This document shows, piece after piece, positions 22,320-32,604 of a DNA stretch of 64,000 nucleotides. The notes below the pieces were generated by a model. That model was not told the DNA's origin. It saw only the letters and a list, made by a program, of their open reading frames with translations, and did not search any database. The position numbers and the translations under genes are program-made. Where the stretch lies: positions 5,394,001 through 5,458,000 of the forward strand of contig OY725490.1 in the NCBI GenBank assembly GCA_963281255.1, given 5' to 3'. The stretch is from Aphrocallistes beatrix. Lineage: Eukaryota > Porifera > Hexactinellida > Sceptrulophora > Aphrocallistidae. Position 1 is the first letter of the stretch; the number at the start of each line of letters is the position of its first letter.

Positions 22320-22850
22320 GGGTATTAAAGCATCGTCTCTCAATCAGTCACTTTTCAAACATAGCTGAATTAGAAACCGCAATTGTTAAAGAGTGGAGCA
22401 CTTTTACCCCCTATTTTCTTGCGAATTTTATAAATTCAATGCCCAAGCGGATACGACAGTGTATCAAATTAAAAGGAAAGAAGATAAAGTACTGATTTTA
22501 TTGATATCATAATACTTAGATATTACAAAATGTAACATATAATTGCCTTTCTTATGTATCAACACAAATTTAATATTATGACAATATTAAATTAGTGCCA
22601 ATAATTATGAAACAGACTGTATCTAGATTCCTTAACATCATTAAATCTGAAATAGGTGGTTGTTACAAATTTTATAAAGAGAAAATTGAATGTTATATAA
22701 TTAGAACAGTTCTAGTGAATTATTAAGTTGGAATATAGAGTGTATATCAGGAAAACCACTGTGGTCATGTAATAAGCGCTATTAGAGGTAGTAACTATAG
22801 AATATAGTAGAATCATATACTGGAAAACAACTTTTGAGTCACCCTGTAAT
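22320..22850 (+). pseudogene. Tc1-like transposase tail with its 3' terminus
   Basis: LSISHFSNIAELETAIVKEW, then NFINSMPKRIRQCIKLKG and KIKY, is the C-terminal end of Tc1-type transposases (SMPRR...KGG.T.Y pattern). At 22829-22849, ACTTTTGAGTCACCCTGTA resembles the inverted terminus found at 63259-63488. The catalytic domain is absent. It lies wholly inside the hAT element. Confidence 0.7.
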
Positions 22851-23245
22851 TAACAATTTAATAAATATTATAATAAATAAATCATAACAATGAATTTGAT
22901 AATTGATCGAATTTGATGCCCGGCCCAGGCCCGTATGGGCTCGGGTTTAGATACGCCCGTGACTGGTACTAGTAATGAACGCCAAGCGGGCCAATATGAT
23001 CCGAGTTCATTCCAGTTGTAATACCCGAATAACTGTGGACCCACGTGGACCCCCATGGACCCCCCGTGGACCCCAGGTTGGGAACCGCTGTGCTAGCTGA
23101 TGAAGATCCATCCAATCTTAATGTATTCACCCTTCGTCGTCTAGTCTCGTGGATCACAAAGCGAACTACTGGTGGGTTTTTAAATTGATGTGTCAGATTT
23201 TTTGTGCTTACTTCTTTCAGTCCTATGTTTACTAGTAATGATAAT

Positions 23246-23787
23246 TAGGGTTTCCAATTCCGAGATCCCAGGATCCCAGAGCGTTAATCCCGGATTCAAT
23301 CCCGGGATTGGTTTGTTAGATCCCGGGAATCCCGGAATATTGTCTGAAACTGTATTCTGATTAAAATATCATGTTTACCAGTTAACGTCTGATACACTTC
23401 GAACTTGAATGGCTCCTTTCTTAACTAATAAGATTTCTCAACCTTACTATGTTACTGGTGTCATAAATTCATATGTACCTGAAGTATATGCATTTAATAT
23501 AAACAAAATTAAATCGAATCCATATTATCATATTTCACTTTATGGCCGAGATTAAAGTCATTTACCAAGATTTTGTTGGAACTAATATATGGGAACATTT
23601 TAGGCGATCTACTTGTGGTAAATTAGCCCAATGCAAACTATGCAAATTATTTTTTATTTTCTTCAGTATTATTAGATCAGCATATTAAAATTATCATCGT
23701 TAGAATATATTCATTACAAATGTGTTACAATAGTAATCCCGGGATTCAGGATTTTTCAATCCAGAAATCCCGGGATTGGAAACCCTA
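23246..23787. mobile_element. hAT-like MITE rich in CCCGGGAT motifs
   Basis: 542 bp. Ends TAGGGTTTCCAATTCC and GGATTGGAAACCCTA, flanked by ATGATAAT and ATGATTAT (one mismatch). Each end repeats ATCCCGGGATT palindromes. No ORF. Confidence 0.75.
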
Positions 23788-23813
23788 ATGATTATATTTA
23801 TATTTTTTTAATT

Positions 23814-25466
23814 GTGACTATTTTAAGGTCAAAAACGATACTTCTGGGGCGATTCTACTCTTACAGTAGACCAGTATGGTGGCCAAAAGAATACGCTTTT
23901 AAAAATATTCGTAACAGCAAATCCACCTTCTTAATAAAAATAATCAATTCGTACAAAGGACATCAGCATATAATTTCTAATGAAATCGAGACAGATCTCC
24001 TCACTCAAGTCCAGAGAGGCATAGTCAGCTAGTAGAAGAAGACATAGTCTCTAGTTATGATGATGGAATTATATTGACTCAGGAGCCTATTGATCTCGAG
24101 TTTTTCGATGACTCATGTTCACTGAGTGAGGACAGTCGTTAATCTATTCAGCCGCCTCGTGAACCTACTTGTTTCTTTCCACGAGTAGTAGATACTCCTG
24201 TAAAGGATTCTCAGACTCTTGGTATGTGGTAATTTTATTTTTTCTCCCCAATTTGTATTTGATTTTGTAATTATAATGGCTATTATAATTATTCACAGAG
24301 AAAATTCTATCTATGCCACCAATTCATACACCGCCTATGCCCACATCATCGACTGTGTCTGCGGATACACCTGTAGCTAGTGCCTCACCTGCAACTATTC
24401 AACCTTGTGCGTCAACGTCAACACACGACGTAGTTATACAGCAACCCGATTGCACTTTATTTAGAAGAATTATATCTGATAGAGATATGAAAATAACTCT
24501 TCATGAGCTCAGCCATCCAAATACTTTCTTATCAGATGTAACGATGAATGCTTTCTGCGTAAGATTTATTCTACAAACTTTTCTATAAATTCTTTAATAT
24601 TGATATCATGATATCATAGGTCAGGTTTTACTCTTACCCTTAGAATTTTGTTATCTTCACTTGAAGAGACTCTAAAACGCATTACTAGCGAATACATTTT
24701 GACACTCTTATAAATGAATTTATTCTACAAAAATAATGTATTTTAGGTGCTTTTACTCAACCAATTCCCACATGTTCGAGGTTTACAGGATACAATATAC
24801 TCAGTCAAGTATGTTTTTGATAGTATTAGCAATATTATACAAGTAGTGTTCATATAATGATTGAATTTTATGCAATTTTTCATATCCTGTAATCTATAGA
24901 AGCATCAGTTTATCTCTGCTAAGAGGGAAAGTATACAAGTCCACCACGATGGATCCCTTCATTGGATTGTGTCGAGAAATAAATCTATACAAGTGTTTAT
25001 TTATGTTTCAATGGACCGTGGCTATCAAAATCTGAAAATTAACACGCAACTCGCGTCACTCTATCGCCGAGAATTTCCAGATGATCTCAAGATCAACATC
25101 GCGCCGATCCAACAACATGGTGGAGCAGATTGTGAACTTTTCGCCGCAGCAGTATGCCTCACTTTGGCCTTAGGTGATGATCCTACTCGGGTAAGATGGC
25201 GCCAGAACAGGATGAGGGATCATCTCAAAAAATGTTTCGAGACAAAAACTTTAACCCCTTTTCCACACTTCACAGCAAAAGTAGGCGTGAATAAGAAATC
25301 GGCTAGTTTCACAATTCCTCTGATTTGTGTTTGTCGCTTGCCTGAATACGCATTCAATTATGTGGTACGTTGTGCGAACTACCAAGAGTTGTACCACAAA
25401 CCCTTCATTGGATATCCGGATACCAAATGGGACTTACCAAAATATAAATGTTTTAGATGTAACTGA
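23814..25466 (+). CDS. Ulp1-like cysteine protease with C-terminal PHD-type finger, transposon gene
   Basis: Modelled exons: about 23814-24221, 24299-24558, 24747-24803, 24900-25466; introns are 77, 188 and 96 bp, all GT-AG. Exon 1 has RPVWWPKEYAFKNIRNSK and an acidic linker, with a frame change near 24020 and an in-frame stop at about 24140, so it is damaged. Exons 2-4 give FLSDVTMNAFC, LLLNQFPHVRGLQDTIYS, DGSLHWIVS (catalytic His) and IQQHGGADCELFAAAVCL (catalytic Cys). The loop that is VYDS in relatives is IYVS, so the usual acidic residue seems lost. The tail CVCRLPEY...RCANYQELYH...CFRC is PHD-like with one Cys replaced. Ulp1 proteases cut SUMO-like modifiers; in transposon proteins the role is unknown. 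Confidence 0.7.
23915..24031. repeat. inverted repeat arm (partner 25971-26093)
   Basis: The first coding exon of the Ulp1/PHD gene is duplicated in inverse orientation beyond the gene's stop codon: 'cctcactcaagtccagagag' against 'ctctctggacttgagtgagg'. Divergence is moderate, so the duplication is not recent. Confidence 0.75.
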
Positions 25467-26504
25467 ATATCACTATTATATTTATACAAGGATAGTGCAA
25501 ATAATATGTAGTATTTATCGATATTATTCAACTAAATACGGTAATCCTTATATATTCCTCTGTTTTATTGGTGTATCTCGTTTATCATTGCCAAAAAAAA
25601 CGGGTCGTGTAGAATACATTCTCGAGCCGCATATAAGATATCTGTGTTGATATTCTTCGGATATTTGAGAAGAGTTGTTCACACACTAGGGTATTAATGC
25701 GATTTAACTTCTTTTCCGTAATGTGGTTCAGAGAGTATAATGGGAGCATTTATGATTTCTTGTGTGAAATCGATCGATTAGTAACGTAGTTTTTTCAAAT
25801 GCTTTTGGATCTCTAGAAGATATAGTATATATTAATAAACTAAGTTGTTAATGACATATGATATTCATATATTGCATTGTTTAATTGAAGAGATATAGGA
25901 GCCGCACTAAAATTTTATCTTAAAGTTAATTGATTAAATATCGAAGATTTATAGTAAATTTTATAATAAAACTAGCTGACTATGCCTCTCTGGACTTGAG
26001 TGAGGACACCCGTTTCGATTTTCATTAGAAATTATTCGCTGATGTCATTTGTATGAGTTGATTATTTTTACTAGGAAAGTGGATTTTACCTGATCATACA
26101 AGTCTTTAGGAGATTACACGCATTATCAATAAATAACGATCCGTGGTAGACTCTTCAAGTGACTCAGCAGAAAGTTGAGAATTGAAATAGTTGATTCCTT
26201 TTGCCTCAAAATGTGAAACCCGTAGCAGATTTGATGCTGGCAATTCATCATTATCATCCCGTGTGATGACGTTTTGTGTTCTGAAAAGTTCTTGGTACAT
26301 TTTCCCTTGATACATTCATCATCCTGTTCATAGGCTGGTAATCTAAATACAATATTATAATGTTGTAAAAGGTATTTACTCTGACACACATGCTTTGTAC
26401 AAATTGATTAAATTGGAACCTTTATTCACAGCAATATCCTACATGATGCTTCTATAACTTACTTATATTTTGTCTTAAAAGCTGGAAAATAGTATGTGAA
26501 GTTG

Positions 26505-28235
26505 TCAGTATCTGTAGACTTGAAAGGTAATATTTTTCTTGAAGGCATATATTCTAAATATTAATTTCACCATGATCCAATTTAAAAGAGAACAAATTGT
26601 TGGATTTAACGATAATAGTACCATTCCATCTTCGTGGGTTTCCATATTTGGTTCTAATGACAGCAAAACCCTTTCTAATGTAATCACTTTACGGAATATA
26701 TTCAAAATTTCACTCTCTCGGACTAATTTGCCTTTAGAGAGCTTTACAATTGTTACAAGTTCGTCCTGATCTAAAATTGAGAATTGAAATATTCCGGATA
26801 TCGGTTCATTCCTAGTAAAATAGTAGAGCACATCTTTAACACGATTATTATTGCAGTTTAGAATGTTTTCAACTTCAACACTGCTACTTTCCATGTATTC
26901 TATGAGAGGGTTGGGACCAATATTCTTAACTAATTCTCGGAACGCAGTAATAGAGAGTCCATTCTGTAAGCATTCTGTTAATCTCTTCCGTTGCACGTGG
27001 GAGGGAATGAACAAACGAGCTGACTGTGAGACACATTTCAATTTTTGATCAGTATCAATATGTATGATAGCGGGTGGAATGTTCTTAATAGTACCAAGAG
27101 TAACTCCATCAAATACGACCACATCAGGATTATCCTTGCATATCGAACATGTAAAACTAGTCGTATAGTTAATATTGACGAGTCGGAGGTATGCATTCCA
27201 TGCATGATGGAATCCATGATAGCGAATCTTACAATTTCTTCCCAAACGTATAAGCTTCCGATTCTTTGCCCTATTAAATGTAATTTAGGCTGGTTTAGGT
27301 AATAAATCATTGAGAAGCCCTGTTTAATTTTAAGATAGTAATTTGGTATATATATAAATCACTTGGTATCAGGGTGTGAATATGTTTAGCCCAACCCATT
27401 TTCAACCTGGGTTAAACCTGTCAACCCTGCTTGCTATATATACTAGTACTATATACAATTACAACTTACCTGACAAATCCTTGCAGAGTATTCTTAGACA
27501 TAGTCATTAGTTCGCTGTATTCATATAATAGTGAATAATGAATTAAATAGCGATTGTTAAGGTTTAGGAGGAAGTCAGAGCCCCCATCATATTTTGCTAT
27601 ACAGTTGCATGGACCAGCGCAGGTGGCATTGAATACTAAACAGTTATAAATTTACAAATAAAAGACAATTAATGTATTTAAAAAAATAAGAATAAATATA
27701 TACCTTGATGGCCTGGCAAAGAAATAACATCGCTCTAAGTATATATTACGATTCCTTTGGTTATGTGTGCCGGTTTCATATTATTAAACCTATGACCATG
27801 AAGACAAATATCCTTTTCAGGTTTAATATTAACAGGCAATTTGATTCCATACTTTTGTTGGTCATCATAAACTCTGGAAAGATTGTCATCTAGGGATAAT
27901 GGGATGGAAATGTCGGAAATTACTTCATAGGTTTGCTCACAGTAATCACCAATTTCAAGTAAATATAGCTGTAAAACGTTGAGTAGCGAGATTTTAAATG
28001 ACAGTGCTTCAAACAAGTTCGGCAATACCAATTACCTTCCTAAATTGTATATGTGATTATGAAAGTGTATTATAAAAATTCGATGAATTATATTGGATTT
28101 TACAAGTACGTTAGTTATACCTTGCAGTTAAATGAGTAAAATACATATTCTGCGTCTATTATTAGGACTGAATTATCCTTTAAAAAGTAATAAGATAATC
28201 CTCCATCAACATTCGCCTCAACTTCCTGGTATAGT
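26505..28235 (-). pseudogene. KDZ/HMGXB3-like cysteine-cluster gene with three introns
   Basis: Exons on the - strand: from about 28235 to 28121, 28039-27704, 27635-27470, 27270-26505; introns 81, 68 and 199 bp, GT-AG, phases consistent at the last two junctions. Motifs: NWYCRTCLKHCHLK, DICLHGHRFNNMKP, CAGPCNC, KYDGGSDFLLNLNNRYL, GFHHAWNAYLRL, then CSICKDNPDVVVFDGVTLG. This order matches a family seen in animals as HMGXB3-like proteins and linked in the literature to Kyakuja-Dileera-Zisupton transposases; that link is from memory. Defects: a frameshift after the first Cys cluster in exon 2 and an in-frame TAG at 27735-27737. The last exon is open for 246 codons. The catalytic part was not identified. 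Confidence 0.6.
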
Positions 28236-28264
28236 TCATCCTCAATGACTAGTTCATGTTCTTC

Positions 28265-28320
28265 TTACTTTTGACGATCATGATCTTCGTACCATAGAAT
28301 CATGATCTTCGTACTTTTTG
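28265..28320 (-). repeat. right terminal array of GATCATGATC units
   Basis: Two units in inverse orientation to 20236-20392: GATCATGATCTTCGTAC, then a second with one mismatch, ending TACTTTTTGTGA. They define the right boundary of the composite element. Confidence 0.75.
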
Positions 28321-28361
28321 TGACCTCAATTTTTCACACCTTTCTATATAATACTATGTAT

Positions 28362-29431
28362 GGCCATAGCCTACTATATAAGGCCTAAGAGTAACTTTAC
28401 CAGGGATGCGGTAGAAGATGGATGAAGAAATACATGAGCTGCCTTAAATCATTAACAAAGCGCAATAGAGCTTAGGAATGTATTACCAGCATATATAAAT
28501 ATGGTTTCAAAGCACCCATTTCCGTTGTTAAAATTTAGATTAGCCATCAAATGATTGCGCAACAGGTTATATTTGGGCCAAATTTAGTGATTTTCAGAGG
28601 CCGTTTAATGGCACTTCTAAGTGTTTTTAGTATAAGATTTTTAGCATAGAACTGAGAAGTGAATGTGTTAAAACTAAAAATTTGGAATTTTTTCATGGAA
28701 TGTTCTTACATTCCAGTGTTGCTATGGAAACATGTTTTGGTCAGTTGGGGCTATATCTTGAAAACAGCGATAGCTAGACATTCAAATATAATCCCATTTG
28801 ATAGCAAATAGGCTACTTCCTATTTAGCTATAATACAATTTCTGTGTCTAAATTCAATGGTTTACGAGATATTCGACAAATTACCAAATGTGACCAATAT
28901 TACAAATTGTCTAATAACTCGTAAATTATTGAATTAAGACAGAAATTGTATTATAGCTTAATAGGAAGTAGCCTATTTGCTATCAAATAGGATTAAATTT
29001 GAATGTCTAGTTATCGCTGTTTTCAAGATATAGCCCCAACTGACCAAAACACGTTTCCATAGCAACACTGGAATTTAAGAACATTCCATGAAAAAATTCC
29101 AAATTTTAGTATTAACACATTCACTTCTCAGCACCATGCGAAAAACTTTATAATAAAAACACTTAGAAGTGCCCCTAAACGACCTCTGAAAATCACTAAA
29201 TTTGACCTAAATATAGCCTGTTGCGAAATCATTTGATGACCAATCTAAGTTTTTGCAACGGATATGGGTGCTTTGACACCATATTTATATATGCTGGTAA
29301 TACATTCCTAAGCTCTATTGTGCTTTGTTAATGATTTAAGGCAGCTCATGTATTTCTTCAAACATCTTCTGCTGCATCCCTAGCGCCAAATTCGGAAGTT
29401 ACTCTGAGGCCTTATTATAGTAGGCTATGGT
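28362..29431. mobile_element. kilobase fold-back palindrome, copy 1
   Basis: Two arms of about 530 bp, near-perfect inverted repeats meeting at about 28897 with little loop. Ends GCCATAGCCTACTATA and its inverse. No ORF. Transcription through it would give a long hairpin RNA. Confidence 0.85.
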
Positions 29432-29543
29432 ATGGCTTAATTCTCACAATAGAAATTATTGTACGGCACTATTGTAGGATTTCATTGCTATTAATACTTC
29501 AAAGCGATAACTTATATAGATGTCTCAATCATATTATAGTGTA

Positions 29544-30063
29544 CAAGCGCGCTTCGCTTGCTTGCGCTCCGCGGCTGGCGGACACTTTGTGTCCGCCAGA
29601 GACTCCCTTCGGTCGCCTGTGGTCACCCTTGATTAATTATATGGGAGATAACATCTCCTAATACGTCTCTCCTACTATTATAATCGATATCGCACGAAAA
29701 AGCACCGAATTTGTCAATTTTAAAAATTTTGATGAGTAATGATGACGTCATAGCGAAGTGATGAGTCATCATATGTGAGACGTGTTAGTATACAGATTCT
29801 ATTAAAATTTCAGCCTTCTATCTCCTATAATGGCTGAGTTATGCCCGAATAACTGTGTTGCTTAACTTTTAAAAATGTGACAATGACGTCATAATTCCAT
29901 GATGAGTCGACATTTTTCTCTGAGCTCAGAACTTACTGGAGCCATAGCCAAAAGACTCCCACATGCCAAAAATTAGCTCTCTACGCTAGACAGTTTCTTC
30001 AATCAATTCGTTACAGATATATATATACACAAACAAACAATAATCGAGTTATAATAGTAAGGA
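29544..30063 (-). mobile_element. HPE copy, full length
   Basis: Both termini intact: CTTG followed by T on one side, TCCTTACTATTATAACTC preceded by A on the other. It lies between fold-back copies 1 and 2. The AAAC-type microsatellite (caaacaaacaa) replaces part of the TA tract. Confidence 0.85.
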
Positions 30064-30084
30064 TAGTAATAAAAAAGGTTTTGT

Positions 30085-31161
30085 CATAGCCTACTCTAAT
30101 AATGCCTCACAGTAAAATAACCAAGGATGCGGTAATAGCCGAATGGATTAATACACGATTAGCCTAAAATAGTTAACCATGTAGGATAGGCATTAAGAAT
30201 GTATCACCAGCATATATAAACATGGCATCAAAGTAGTTAAATCCGTTGTCAAAATTTCGATTAGTCATAATATCATTGCGCAACAGGTCATATTAAGCAC
30301 GATTTTGGAATTTTTCTAAGCTGTTTTAAACCTACTTCTAAATGTTATTAAAGTAGAGTTTTTGTGTAGAACTAAGATTAGTACGAGTTAGTACGAGTTG
30401 AAAAATTTAGAATTTTTCAATGGGATGTTGTTACATTCCTACGTTGCTATAGTAAAACATATTGATCAGTTTGAGCCATATCCTGCAAACTGTAAGAACT
30501 AGGTCTTCAAATTTGATCGTATTTGATAGGCAATTAGGTACTTCCTATTTGGTAATAATACAATTTAAACTTCTAAATTCACAGACTATAGAGTTATGCG
30601 ACAATTTAGTGTTTTGGTCACATTCTTAAAATCAACTCATAACTCAAAACTCGTTGAATTTAGAAGTTCAAGTTGTATTATCACCTAATAGGAAGTAGGC
30701 CATTGCGTATCAAACACGATCAAATTTGAAGATCTAGTTACTACAGTTGGCACGAAATGGCCCAAACTGACCAAAATGCTTTACCATTGCAACGCAGGAA
30801 TGTAACAACATTCCATTGAAAAATTCTAAATTTTTCAAATCAACTCAACTCGTATTAATCCTGGTCCTACACAAAAATCACACTTTAATACCATTTAGAA
30901 ATAGGGTTAAAACAGCTTAGAAAATCGCTAAAATTGTCCTTAGAATGGCCTGTTGGGAATGATATGATGACTAATCGAAATTTTCCCAACGGATATATGT
31001 ACTTTGATACCATGTTTATATATGCTGGTAATACATTCTTAATGCCTATTCTCCATGGTCAACGATTTTAGGCTAATCGTGTATTAATCCATTTGGCTAC
31101 TACTTCATCCCTAGTCCATAATTTTCAGTCTATTGTGAGGCATTATTAGAGTCGGCTATGG
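30085..31161. mobile_element. kilobase fold-back palindrome, copy 2
   Basis: Same family as 28362-29431 (CATAGCCTACT ends, 'aaggatgcggta', 'tatataaacatgg', 'cttcctatttggtaataata') but clearly diverged. The arms are again complementary to each other, centre near 30625. Confidence 0.8.
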
Positions 31162-31234
31162 TTTTATGTATATCTTTACACCTTTATATACGTATATATT
31201 TTAGCACCATTTGACGAATTTGAAAATTATCCTA

Positions 31235-31505
31235 GAGACAAGCTTCCAGCGGTTGAGATGGGGTTTTAGGGGTGTATATTTCGAAAATCTTATTTTCAGA
31301 TTGATGTGATAAATTATGGGTTTACTTTTGTTTACAATAGATACATAAAGTAAACTAATTGCTAAAATAGGATAGAGGTTAGCTTCCTGCGGTTGACATA
31401 GGGTTTTTACGGGGTGCAGATTTCGAATATCATATTCTCAGATCGATATGATAAATTATTTGTTTACTTCTGTTTACAATAGTTACATAAAATGTACATA
31501 CTCCA
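31235..31505 (+). repeat. two-copy tandem repeat, about 145 bp
   Basis: Units at 31235-31375 and 31380-31505 share 'agcttcc.gcggttga.atggggttt', 'cagat.gat.tgataaatta' and 'tttacttttgtttacaatag'. Followed by a degenerate HPE end at 31541-31577 (gcgatgctcgctta). Confidence 0.7.
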
Positions 31506-32399
31506 AAAAATAAGCTAGATTGAGCAACTCCAGGTTCCCGCAGGGCCGCGTAGTGCAAGAAAGCGATGCTCGCTTATAATAATAATAATACTGTTCCCGT
31601 ATTATCTAGCATTTGTCGCATCTCATTACTTCTCTATTGATCGTGATTAAATCCTAGATAACTCAGAAAGTATTGAAAATAGACAAGGGAACAGTATTAA
31701 TACCATATAGGGAGCGATAGTTTGCGAATTGATTGGTATAATTTCTTAGTGTCTACGATCTATACATTTTGAGATATGGCTAACTATTCAACTTTTTGTT
31801 ACCATAACAACAGAGGAATGCATAGACATGAAAATTAAGATTTTCAGATTTTTTGGATCATAGCCTTCCTATTGCTATTCTTTAAAAATTGAAGTATTAA
31901 AAATGCGGATAACGATGTTTTAAATGAGCTAGAACAACAGCAATTTTCACTCTAAAAAGAGCCTAATGCTCAATTATACACTCTGATATAATGTTTCTAT
32001 ATGGTACTAATACATTTCAAAGGTCTATCGTAAACGGTTTTTGATCAATTTGTCTAATTAACTTTTGGCTGTGTTAAAACTAGCCTCTTCGTTTTATGGC
32101 CTTCTCGGTGACATATATAGCCATTATTAAATAACCCATGGATATCGGGAGAAATATGATTAATGTTGGTGTTTCCCATGCGACACTTGTTTTTTATTAA
32201 AAAAGTGCTCAAATTGCTTTTTTTCATTTTTAGATCCTTATAGGGGTTCTAAACAATAATCCCGATTTTAATAACTCCAGCCCCAATATTTCACCACTTT
32301 GAGCCACTTGTATCACCTGGTGTCGCTCCAAAAACGACACATTTTAAATGCGAAATGTCCCACAGCTTTAACTTCTTTGAACAGTGCCAGATCATATTT

Positions 32400-32600
32400 T
32401 TAATTCTGAATTCATGCTCAGCACTAGTTTTCCAACAATTTGATATATATATTGACCATATTTGGGAACATTTTTGTTTGACCGTGCCTAGCAACGGCCA
32501 GGAATTTTTCAACATTCCTGACCGTTGATAGGAAAAGGCAACCAAATTATTCTCTAAATATGGTCAATATATATATCAAATTGCTGGAAATTTTAAAATA
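32400..32600. repeat. palindrome related to the 18.6/20.0 kb arms
   Basis: 'attgaccatatttgggaaca' through 'ctagcaacggccagg' pairs with 32500-32590. The core CCTAGCAACGGCC-GGAA also occurs at 18580-18605 and near 20000, so this is a third member of that inverted-repeat family without a gene. Confidence 0.65.
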
Positions 32601-32604
32601 ACGA

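Larger units (their letters stand above)
21146..23090. mobile_element. hAT element with 8-bp target duplication
   Basis: 1945 bp. Ends CAGTGGTTCCCAACC and GGTTGGGAACCGCTG; octamer TGCTAGCT at 21138-21145 and 23091-23098. CAGTGGTTCCCAACC is the Charlie-like hAT terminus. Contains a hAT transposase remnant (-) and a Tc1 transposase tail (+). The right end carries repeated TGGACCCC blocks. Confidence 0.9.
20924..23171 (+). pseudogene. unidentified exon, split by a hAT insertion
   Basis: Open frame from 20924 (GAMFTWDGQL, EPFQEFAAKNKDDIWHS, SKMLA). After removal of the hAT element and one copy of its octamer, it continues in frame as DEDPSNLNVFTLRRLVSW up to a donor, ACTACTG|GTGGGT, at 23171/23172. 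The frame matching on both sides of a 1.9-kb insertion is good evidence that this was coding. I do not recognise the product. Being on the same strand, about 640 bp upstream of the Ulp1/PHD exons, it may be an earlier exon of that gene. Confidence 0.5.
20205..28340. mobile_element. candidate 8.1-kb composite DNA transposon (KDZ-like)
   Basis: Bounded by inverted arrays of a unit containing the palindrome GATCATGATC: seven on the left (20236-20392), two on the right (28272-28318). Both arrays are led by TAACAAAAAGTACGAAGATC or a close variant (CACAAAAAGTACGAAGATC) reading inward, and ttttcacac lies outside each. Inside are a + strand gene piece (20924-23171), a Ulp1/PHD gene (23814-25466, +) and a KDZ/HMGXB3-like cysteine-cluster gene (26505-28235, -), with a hAT element and a MITE nested. 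KDZ elements are known to be large and multi-gene; assignment to that class is inference from the - strand gene. Confidence 0.55.
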
